DNA of 64,000 nt, from NCBI RefSeq assembly GCF_001422375.1, contig NZ_LMMU01000007.1:474184-538183 (forward strand). The letters run 5' to 3'. A program made the position numbers and the translations under genes. The DNA is from Methylobacterium sp. Leaf99 (lineage in GTDB: Bacteria; Pseudomonadota; Alphaproteobacteria; Rhizobiales; Beijerinckiaceae). Below are positions 57,929 through 64,000 of this stretch, one piece after another (positions within the stretch are counted from its first letter, which is position 1; each line of letters starts with the position of its first letter). The notes beneath the pieces are model-generated. The model was not told where the DNA came from and did not search any database. It saw nothing but the letters and a program-made list of their open reading frames with translations.

Positions 57929-58411
57929 ATGCGCGCGATGCTGCCACTTGCCCTGTTGCTGCTAGCCGCCTTCTCGGCCGGGGCGAACCCGCCGGTCAAC
58001 GAGACCAAGTCCGGCGGCTGCCTCGAACTCAAGCTTGACGGCCAGTCCGCCCCCTTCAACCACGATTTCCGCTTGGTCGACAACGGCAAGCGCGAGATCA
58101 GCTTCGTCACTGGCTACTGCGACGGCAGGACTACCCCGAAGACAGTGCTGGCGCTGTTCACCGTCCAGACGCCCGACATGGATAATGCTTACGGCTACGC
58201 GTTGAGCTTAACGAACGTGACGCTGATGACCTATGACAGGCCAACCCACCAGCGAATGTGGATAGCTGCGGGCCTATACTTCCTAGTCAAGCCAGGCCCG
58301 GTAAGAGCCGGCGCGAAGGTGGTGCGGCAGGACATCGTCGCGATGTGCTCGGCGACTCTCGGCGACGCGGGCGCTCCCGTGCGGCGGATCGACTGGAAGT
58401 TCGTGTTCTGA
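57929..58411 (+). CDS. Secreted protein of unknown function
   Basis: A 160-residue product with a clear signal peptide (MRAMLPLALLLLAAFSAGA). The mature part contains Cys residues at GGCLEL, GYCDGR and AMCSAT and is mostly beta-strand (LALFTVQTPDMDNAYGYALSLTNVTLMTYD). Not recognised. It lies 86 bp after the previous secreted protein and 14 bp before the next gene. Confidence 0.65.
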   Translation: MRAMLPLALLLLAAFSAGANPPVNETKSGGCLELKLDGQSAPFNHDFRLVDNGKREISFVTGYCDGRTTPKTVLALFTVQTPDMDNAYGYALSLTNVTLMTYDRPTHQRMWIAAGLYFLVKPGPVRAGAKVVRQDIVAMCSATLGDAGAPVRRIDWKFVF

Positions 58412-58425
58412 CCGGGACAGATATC

Positions 58426-58878
58426 ATGAGCGCGATCAGCACCGGCATGGACATCACCGCTCCGTGTCCCGACACCCCTTCCCGCGAGCCGCCCGCCCCG
58501 TGCGTCGGCATCTTCTGGGGCGTGCTGGACAGCGGGCGCACGGTGCTGGTCACTGACCGCACGACCTTGGTGGAGGCGGAACCCTACGGCGACTGCCTCA
58601 CCCACCCGCGCGGACACCACGAGGTCTGGGAAGCGTGGCGCAGGCTCGGCGCCACGGCGCTGCGCCGTCGCGGGTTGCCACCTGCCATCGCAGGCCACGA
58701 GTATGAGGCGTTCCCGCGCGGGCGGGTGGTCTACATGCGTGGGCCGGTGCTGTTCACCCTCTACGCTGACCGCCGCCTGCAGCGGCCAGACACGATCGCC
58801 CTCCTCGTCCGGCTGTTTGGACTGACAGGCGAGCACCATGCAGTGCGCTCGGACGCGCACTACCGCACGCTGGCCTGA
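58426..58878 (+). CDS. Conserved-looking protein of unknown function
   Basis: A 150-residue soluble protein. It starts 14 bp after the previous gene. The body (GIFWGVLDSGRTVLVTDRTTLVEAEPYGDCLTHPRGHHEVWEAW ... GHEYEAFPRGRVVYMRGPVLFTLYADRRLQRPD) looks structured, with several His and aromatic residues. No known domain was identified. It is followed 17 bp later by the nucleotidyltransferase-fold gene. Confidence 0.65.
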   Translation: MSAISTGMDITAPCPDTPSREPPAPCVGIFWGVLDSGRTVLVTDRTTLVEAEPYGDCLTHPRGHHEVWEAWRRLGATALRRRGLPPAIAGHEYEAFPRGRVVYMRGPVLFTLYADRRLQRPDTIALLVRLFGLTGEHHAVRSDAHYRTLA

Positions 58879-58895
58879 CCCGGAGGGAGCGCACC

Positions 58896-59558
58896 ATGGG
58901 CGGAAGCTCGGCCGACCTCGAGGAGCTACTGGTCGACGTCATTGACCCAGGTAACCCGACCCCAAGTATGCTGCCGGCGATCTTCCGCAACATTGTCGGG
59001 CGGCTCGACGAAGCCGGGCTCGCCTACGCCATAGTCGACCGCATCGCCCTGACGCTGCACGAGCAGGCCCGCTTCGTCGGCGCGATCGAGATCGTCGCCG
59101 ACTTCGGCGCGGACGAGGACGAGCGCGCCGCGGAGATCGTGCGGGCGACGCAGGCTGCGTTCGCCTCGTACATGGACCCGCACCTGTCTCGGCTGGCAAT
59201 CAGCATAACACTGCGGTCCTGCTCCTGCGCGACCGAGACTCAACTGTTGGGCGAGGGGCTTACACTCCCGTGGTTCGGCGTGCCGGCGCGGCTGGCGAGC
59301 GCGGAGCACCTGCTCTGGCTGTGGTGCCATACCGAGGGCCCCGACCATGCCATGAATGCTGCCGCGCTGATCGCGGGCGGCACGGTCGACCTCCACCGTG
59401 TGCAGCGCCTGCTACGCGAGACGGACGACATTGAGGAGAGTAGCCAGCGGCGGCTGCGACTTGCGATCGGCAATGCGGTTTTGTCGACGGTGTCTTCGTT
59501 CAGCCAATTCATGGACGAACGGCGCGCCCGGCTTGACCCAAACTGCGTGCCGGTCTGA
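58896..59558 (+). CDS. Nucleotidyltransferase-fold protein with degraded active site
   Basis: A 220-residue protein. LDEAGLAYAIVDRIALTLHEQARFVGAIEIVAD (residues 37-69) aligns with the start of minimal nucleotidyltransferases, as in AbiEii-type toxins, and RLASAEHLLWLWCHTEGPDHAMNAAALIAGGTVDL with their C-terminal part. The family's Gly-Gly/Ser is Asp48-Arg49 here, and the metal-binding Asp-x-Asp is Ala63-Ile-Glu65, so catalysis is unlikely. It may be an inactive partner or pseudoenzyme. It is the last of a closely spaced run from 57929. Confidence 0.6.
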   Translation: MGGSSADLEELLVDVIDPGNPTPSMLPAIFRNIVGRLDEAGLAYAIVDRIALTLHEQARFVGAIEIVADFGADEDERAAEIVRATQAAFASYMDPHLSRLAISITLRSCSCATETQLLGEGLTLPWFGVPARLASAEHLLWLWCHTEGPDHAMNAAALIAGGTVDLHRVQRLLRETDDIEESSQRRLRLAIGNAVLSTVSSFSQFMDERRARLDPNCVPV

Positions 59559-60095
59559 CGCATGCTGCAGGGTGGCTCCTCAGAGGTGTGAGCCCGGTCC
59601 GACCGAGCGGGAACACGACGATCGGTACGAAGGTTATTCGGCTCCGCAACTCCGCACCATGCGGCCCGGCAGCTACATCCTTCGGAAACACATCCCCCCG
59701 GGGGCGGGTACGACGAAGAGGCCCTGCTCCCAGCGGCATGATAGCAGCCAAACGCAGTCCCCGGCGCCACCCGCATCCCACTGTCGCAGACTTAGCCCAA
59801 CCCTACTGCTCTGCCTCCCGCGATAACCGAACCTGGTCACACCACCCGACCAAGCGCATCGACCTTTCGACGCCGATCCGCCACAGGCCAAGTGTTTGAA
59901 ACTTGATGCCTCTCGCTGGCCCGGTGACAGCGACATGCCGGCTTTTGCGACGCCTACGACCTGTAGCTCGCTCCCACGAGAAAGCCGTACGATGTTCCCT
60001 GGAGTTGGGCGACGATGATGCGAACTCCTGACCCTTAGCTGAAGTCCGGAAGGTCCGCTTCGCGGGGCGATCAGAGCGGAGCAATGCAGCGGCTG
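59559..60095. other. Non-coding stretch before the IS element
   Basis: About 540 bp between the nucleotidyltransferase-fold gene and the target duplication of the IS. No gene, RNA or repeat is supported. Joining 60104 to 61480 after removing the IS gives no clear interrupted gene. Confidence 0.4.
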
Positions 60096-60104
60096 CGAGG
60101 GCCT

Positions 60105-61470
60105 GGTCGTGTCCCAGGCGGTGGTGTAGCTGAGGGGTGGTCATCGGCGGTTGCCGGGTAGGGTTGGGTTGCGACAGTCAACCCCGAACCTGAGAGACCC
60201 CCGATGACCGACGAGATCATGGCCCTGCGCGGGCTGATGGAGAAGAGCGCCGACGCCGATTTGCTGCGCGAGATGATCGGCTTTGCGGCCGAGCGATTGA
60301 TGGAACTGGAGGTCGGCGGCCTGACCGGCGCGGCTCATGGCGAGAAGAGCGCCGAGCGGCTGGTCCAGCGCAACGGCTACCGTGACCGAGACTGGCAGAC
60401 GCGGGCCGGCACGGTCGAGTTGCGCATCCCGAAGCTACGCAAGGGCAGCTACTTCCCGGGCTTCCTGGAGCCACGCCGCATGGCCGAGAAGGCGCTCACG
60501 GCAGTGATCCAGGAGGCCTACATCCAGGGTATCTCGACCCGCTCGGTCGATAACCTCGTGCAAGCCATGGGCGGCACGGGCGTGTCGAAGAGCCAAGTCT
60601 CGCGGCTCTGCCAGGAAATCGACGAGCGAGTCGGCGCGTTCCTCGACCGTCCCATCGAGGGCGAGTGGCCGTATCTTTGGATCGACGCGACCTACGTGAA
60701 GATCAGGAGCGAGGGCCGCATCGTCTCGGTCGCCGTCATTGTGGCGGTCGGCGTCAACAGCGACGGCCGGCGCGAGGTGTTGGGCATGGACGTCGGGCCC
60801 TCCGAGGCCGAGACGTTCTGGACGGCGTTCCTGCGCAAGCTCGCCCGGCGTGGTTTGCGAGGGGTCAAGCTCGTGATCTCGGATGCGCACGCGGGCATCA
60901 AGGCCTCCGTGGCCAAGGTCATGAACGCGACCTGGCAACGCTGCCGCGTCCACTTCATGAGGAACGTGCTCGCCCATGCCGGCCGCAGCGGGCGGCGCGT
61001 CGTCTCCGCCTTCATCGCCACCGCTTTCGCCCAGGATGATGCCGAGGCGGCCCGTCAGCAGTGGCGGCGGGTGGCCGACCAACTCCGCCCCAGAGTGCCC
61101 AAGCTCGCCGCTCTGATGGACGCCGCCGAGCCCGACGTGCTGGCCTACATGGGCTTTCCGGCAGCACACCGGGTCAAGCTGCACTCGACCAATCCGCTGG
61201 AGCGCCTCAATGGCGAGATCAAGCGCCGGACCGAGGTGGTCGGCATCTTCCCCAACGAGGCTGCCGTCACCCGTCTCGTCGGTGCGATCCTGCTCGAACA
61301 GAATGACGAATGGGCCGTCCAGCGCTCCCGCTACATGACGCTGGAAAGCATCGCCCCAATCGGCGATGATCCCCTCGTCAGCCTGCCCACCTTGGCAGCC
61401 TGATCCGCCCGGCCCAAGCCGGCGATCGTGGTGGCTCTCAGCGAGCTACACCACGCCTAGGGACGCGACC
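60105..61470 (+). mobile_element. IS256-family insertion sequence, intact
   Basis: A 1366-bp element. Terminal inverted repeats of 27 bp (60105-60131 and 61444-61470) match at 22 positions, with GGTCG at the outer end and TGGTGTAGCT at the inner end. A perfect 9-bp direct repeat CGAGGGCCT flanks it (60096-60104 and 61471-61479). One full-length transposase lies inside. Intact ends and duplication indicate a fairly recent insertion. Confidence 0.93.
60204..61403 (+). CDS. IS256-family transposase
   Basis: A 399-residue DDE (mutator-type) transposase. Catalytic residues are visible in [10 protein letters not shown] (Asp), [12 protein letters not shown] (Asp) and [22 protein letters not shown] (Glu). 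The CRVHFMRN segment between the second Asp and the Glu is typical of the family. ATG 60204 is preceded by GAGAG. The frame is complete, so the element is potentially active. Confidence 0.97.
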   Translation: MTDEIMALRGLMEKSADADLLREMIGFAAERLMELEVGGLTGAAHGEKSAERLVQRNGYRDRDWQTRAGTVELRIPKLRKGSYFPGFLEPRRMAEKALTAVIQEAYIQGISTRSVDNLVQAMGGTGVSKSQVSRLCQEIDERVGAFLDRPIEGEWPYLWIDATYVKIRSEGRIVSVAVIVAVGVNSDGRREVLGMDVGPSEAETFWTAFLRKLARRGLRGVKLVISDAHAGIKASVAKVMNATWQRCRVHFMRNVLAHAGRSGRRVVSAFIATAFAQDDAEAARQQWRRVADQLRPRVPKLAALMDAAEPDVLAYMGFPAAHRVKLHSTNPLERLNGEIKRRTEVVGIFPNEAAVTRLVGAILLEQNDEWAVQRSRYMTLESIAPIGDDPLVSLPTLAA

Positions 61471-61654
61471 CGAGGGCCTCATAGGCGATCGTCGCAACCT
61501 CCCTTGCAAGGCCGATGCGCAGCAGGTCTTGAGCCCCGTAGGGCTAGTGGAAGCGTCTGGTGCAAGGATCTGTGTAACTTTTCAGGGTCCTTTCTCGCCG
61601 CCCGCGAAAACGCCTGGCACGCCCTCTTGATCGGCAAAGGCCTGCAACTTCATA

Positions 61655-61674
61655 AGGCGAGTCACAGCTCGCCT
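61655..61674. other. Small hairpin before terminator
   Basis: AGGCGAG and CTCGCCT form a 7-bp stem with a 6-nt loop, 12 bp before the terminator-like hairpin at 61686. The pair may mark the end of a transcript or small RNA from upstream. Confidence 0.4.
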
Positions 61675-61685
61675 AAATCATCGGA

Positions 61686-61712
61686 CCCGCCGAATGTTGC
61701 GGGGGCTTTTTT
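61686..61712 (+). terminator. Rho-independent terminator-like hairpin
   Basis: CCCGC and GCGGG pair around an 8-nt loop, followed by GGC and a run of six T (61707-61712). It is on the plus strand, 216 bp past the IS end, with no recognised gene just upstream. In the rest of 61480-62113 no gene is supported. Confidence 0.65.
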
Positions 61713-62113
61713 CCTGGCGTGACGCGCCTCGACCACGGTACGGGAGTGGCCATCGTCGGGGTCCAGCTCGTCATGCTGGTCCCATTGAATGGGAGGTGCA
61801 CGCGAAAGCGCCAACTCGACTCGCCGGCCGCTTTCGCGGATGACGATGGGCGGTCCACTTGCCGCAACGGGGACAATCACTCGATTGAATTCGCGGGCGC
61901 GCAAGCGAATCATGGGTCAGCGAATGCAGCCGAACTGAAGCGCTTCAGCATTCGAGGCCTTATGCCCGAAATAATCCAGCAAAAATGAGTCCTTCGCCGA
62001 TAGGAACTCATTGTTCCCCGATTTGTACTTTTGTCCAAATAGCTCGAAGCAACCATGTTTCCCGGGGCCGATTGACCTGCTTGAATGGTGCAAGGGAAAG
62101 TTGATCCGCAGCC

Positions 62114-64000
62114 GTGAGTAGAGACGAGTTCTCCGAAAAGACCAAGCTCCAGGTCGCAAAGGCGACTGGCTTTCTTTGTTCATTTCCGGGGTGCCGGGTC
62201 ATCACCGTAGGCGCGACCGAAGACGGTCAAGGTATCATCAATATCGGCACGGCTGCTCACATCTGCGCTGCCGCCAGCGGAGGTCCTCGTTACGACGTTA
62301 AAATGTCGCCGGACGAGCGCTCAGCTGCCAGCAATGCGATCTGGCTTTGCCGTGACCACGGCAAGGCGATCGACTCCGACGTGAAGGCTTTCCCCACCGG
62401 CCTGTTGCGGGAATGGAAGCGGCAAGCGGAACAGGAAGCCTGGCGTCAGGTCACCCGCTCTGGGGCTGCGCAATCGCCGAGGCCGCCAGCAGCACCCTTG
62501 TTTTCGCGGATAAGAACCGCTGCCGCAGAGAACCTCAAGAACTATTGCGCGACCGACAAATGGCCCGCTACTCGGGTTGCTCTGATGGTCAAGGTGGAGG
62601 GCCTCCCTGAGCCGCTAACGACAACGGCGCTCGCAGATGCCGGTACCGCTCTTCAGGACTTGGTTCTCGTCGCTCCGCCCGGCATGGGCAAGACAACAAC
62701 GATCTTTCAAATTGCCGAAGGGGTGCTTGCAAACGGGAACGGCATTCCGCTGATTGTCCACCTCGGCGACTGGGCTACCGGGAATGCAACGGTGCTGGGG
62801 TCGATCCTCCGGCGAGCTGCATTTCGCGGCATTTCCGAGGATGAGATTCGGGAGGTCGCTCGTCAGCCCGGCGTTGTCCTTCTTCTCGACGGTTGGAACG
62901 AGTTGGACCTTGGGGCTTCAGCACGCGTACGCGTTGAGATTGAAAACCTTAAAGCCGAATTGCCCCAGCTTGGCCTCATTGTTTCGACCCGCAGGCAGGC
63001 CCTCGACGTTCCCTTTCGAGGGGCCCACCTCGAATTACAGCCACTCAATGAAGAACAGCAAATGCAGATCGCCACGGATATGCGCGGCGAGGCAGGTGCC
63101 GAGCTTGTGGACCATGCGTGGCGCACTCCGGGGGTGCGCGAGCTTGTTTCTATACCCCTCTATCTGACTGCCCTTCTCTCTCTCCCTGAGGGTGTGCCAT
63201 TCCCGACGACGAAGGAGGAAGTGCTACGCCATTTCGTGGGAGCCCATGAAAAAGTTCCCAGAAACGCTGAGGCCTTGCGAGGCGTCGCAGACGGGTTGCA
63301 ACGCAAGTACCTCGACGGACTCGCCGTATTCGCTATAAGAACAGCCAATACGACCATAACCGAGGGCAACGCTCAGGTTTCCGTTTCGGGTACGGCCACC
63401 CTGCTTGTGGAGAACGGCCTCATCACGATCAGGCCTAAACCGAACGCCATTCTGGATGTTCTTGTGGGCAACCACCTGCTCACGCGGGAGCGGGACGCCG
63501 GGTTCTCGTTCCAGCACCAGCAGTTGCAGGAGTGGTACGCCTCCCACAGCGTGGAGGGCCGGGTCTTGGCTGAGCTTGACGACCCGAAAGCGCGCGAGAC
63601 GCTCAAGGCCGAAATCTTCGACATGCCTGTTTGGGAAGAATCCATCCTATTCGCGGTGGAGCGTCTTGCACGCGGAAGCGCCCTCCAGAACGTGGCCTGC
63701 GGCAAGGCTATTCTGGCCGCCTTCGAGGCCGATCCTATGCTCGCCGCGGAGATGATTGCCCACGCGACGGACGAGGTATGGGTGCAGATCGGTCCGACCA
63801 TTCAAGTCCTGGTGGGCCAATGGCACGCGACCGGAAAGGTCGACCGGGCTTTTCGGTTCATGCTGACCTCGGGCCGTTCCGAATTCCTGCCATGGATCTG
63901 GCCGCTCGTTACGGACCGCAACCACCAGGTCAGCCTGAAGGCCCTGCGCAGTTGCGAGAGGTTCCGACCCTCGATCCTCGGCAACGACGTCGAAGCAAAA
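62114..64000 (+). CDS. STAND/NACHT-type NTPase with N-terminal HNH-like domain (partial, runs off end)
   Basis: An open frame of 629 codons with no stop before the window end. Residues 20-90 form an HNH-type zinc-bound fold: Cys22-x4-Cys27, AHI with His49, GGPRYD, Asn74 and WLC-RDH with Cys79/His82. A NACHT-like NTPase follows: Walker A APPGMGKTTT (Gly190-Thr195), Walker B VLLLDGWNELD (Asp259, Glu263) and a sensor-like LIVSTRRQ. The rest is helical, as in STAND sensor arms. The start is GTG 62114, the first after a stop. This nuclease-NTPase-sensor layout resembles Avs-type anti-phage proteins. Defence is inference. Confidence 0.8.
   Translation, partial: MSRDEFSEKTKLQVAKATGFLCSFPGCRVITVGATEDGQGIINIGTAAHICAAASGGPRYDVKMSPDERSAASNAIWLCRDHGKAIDSDVKAFPTGLLREWKRQAEQEAWRQVTRSGAAQSPRPPAAPLFSRIRTAAAENLKNYCATDKWPATRVALMVKVEGLPEPLTTTALADAGTALQDLVLVAPPGMGKTTTIFQIAEGVLANGNGIPLIVHLGDWATGNATVLGSILRRAAFRGISEDEIREVARQPGVVLLLDGWNELDLGASARVRVEIENLKAELPQLGLIVSTRRQALDVPFRGAHLELQPLNEEQQMQIATDMRGEAGAELVDHAWRTPGVRELVSIPLYLTALLSLPEGVPFPTTKEEVLRHFVGAHEKVPRNAEALRGVADGLQRKYLDGLAVFAIRTANTTITEGNAQVSVSGTATLLVENGLITIRPKPNAILDVLVGNHLLTRERDAGFSFQHQQLQEWYASHSVEGRVLAELDDPKARETLKAEIFDMPVWEESILFAVERLARGSALQNVACGKAILAAFEADPMLAAEMIAHATDEVWVQIGPTIQVLVGQWHATGKVDRAFRFMLTSGRSEFLPWIWPLVTDRNHQVSLKALRSCERFRPSILGNDVEAK

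Noticed and set aside
59803-60144. Minus-strand frame reaching into the IS left end
   Set aside because: Its start lies inside the inserted element and the joined frame without the IS shows no recognisable protein.
61662-61913. Small minus-strand frame with a faint CsrA-like stretch (GPPIVIRESGRRVELALSRAP)
   Set aside because: Similarity is short, the start region does not fit CsrA, and it overlaps the terminator hairpin.

Overview
This window reads as a chromosome segment of a high-GC alphaproteobacterium, most likely Methylobacterium/Methylorubrum (Methylobacteriaceae). The evidence is the protein families (CckA, FliX, DUF6468, IalB, cysteine-poor DksA, porin fragment), the alphaproteobacterial regulatory motifs (CtrA boxes, sigma-54 promoters at flagellar operons, an EcfG-type stress promoter, an N7-spaced SOS box) and dispersed palindromic repeats. 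The genus is an inference.

Layout. 1-4454: repeats, a MAPEG protein and alaS. 4455-10218: a diguanylate cyclase, a DUF2147 protein and the dTDP-rhamnose operon rfbC-rfbB-rfbD-rfbA. 10219-15418: nested palindromic repeats, a vapBC toxin-antitoxin pair with its own palindrome, recA with terminator and SOS box, and the cell-cycle kinase cckA. 15544-40495: a large flagellar region in several transcription units: flgB-flgC-fliE-fliQ-fliR-flhB (minus), fliO-fliP (plus), fliL-fliM-DUF6468-motE and associated secreted or TPR genes (minus), flgF-flgG-flgA-flgH (plus), then fliX (minus) divergent from flgI-flgJ-flgN-like (plus). A dksA, MBOAT and stress-gene interlude lies between flgH and fliX. CtrA boxes (TTAA-N7-TTAA) lie in the flgB/fliO and fliL/flgF intergenic regions, with near matches before the TPR gene and between fliX and flgI. 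Sigma-54 -24/-12 elements precede flgF and flgI. With cckA in the same window this suggests a Caulobacter-like CckA-CtrA/sigma-54 flagellar hierarchy.

40500-49460: a truncated porin, a BLUF photoreceptor followed by a single-domain response regulator, a DUF2189 membrane protein, an FeS-type cryptochrome/photolyase, a spore-photoproduct-lyase-like radical SAM protein, prfC and an SDR. This is a light and UV-repair neighbourhood.

49559-64000: tRNA-Gln(TTG) followed directly by a tyrosine integrase marks the start of an integrated element of visibly lower GC that runs off the window. It holds a tightly packed three-gene unit: a DnaX-like clamp-loader ATPase, an unrecognised (possibly initiator-like) protein, and a protein that aligns by eye with all three domains of the bacterial sliding clamp DnaN and carries a long disordered N-terminal extension. 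This mobile clamp-loader/clamp module is the most novel feature of the window. Further along are small secreted or unknown proteins, a nucleotidyltransferase-fold protein with a degraded active site, an intact IS256-family element with a perfect 9-bp target duplication, and a partial STAND/NACHT-type NTPase with an N-terminal HNH-like domain, a candidate anti-phage defence gene cut by the window edge. No rRNA, CRISPR array or riboswitch was seen.
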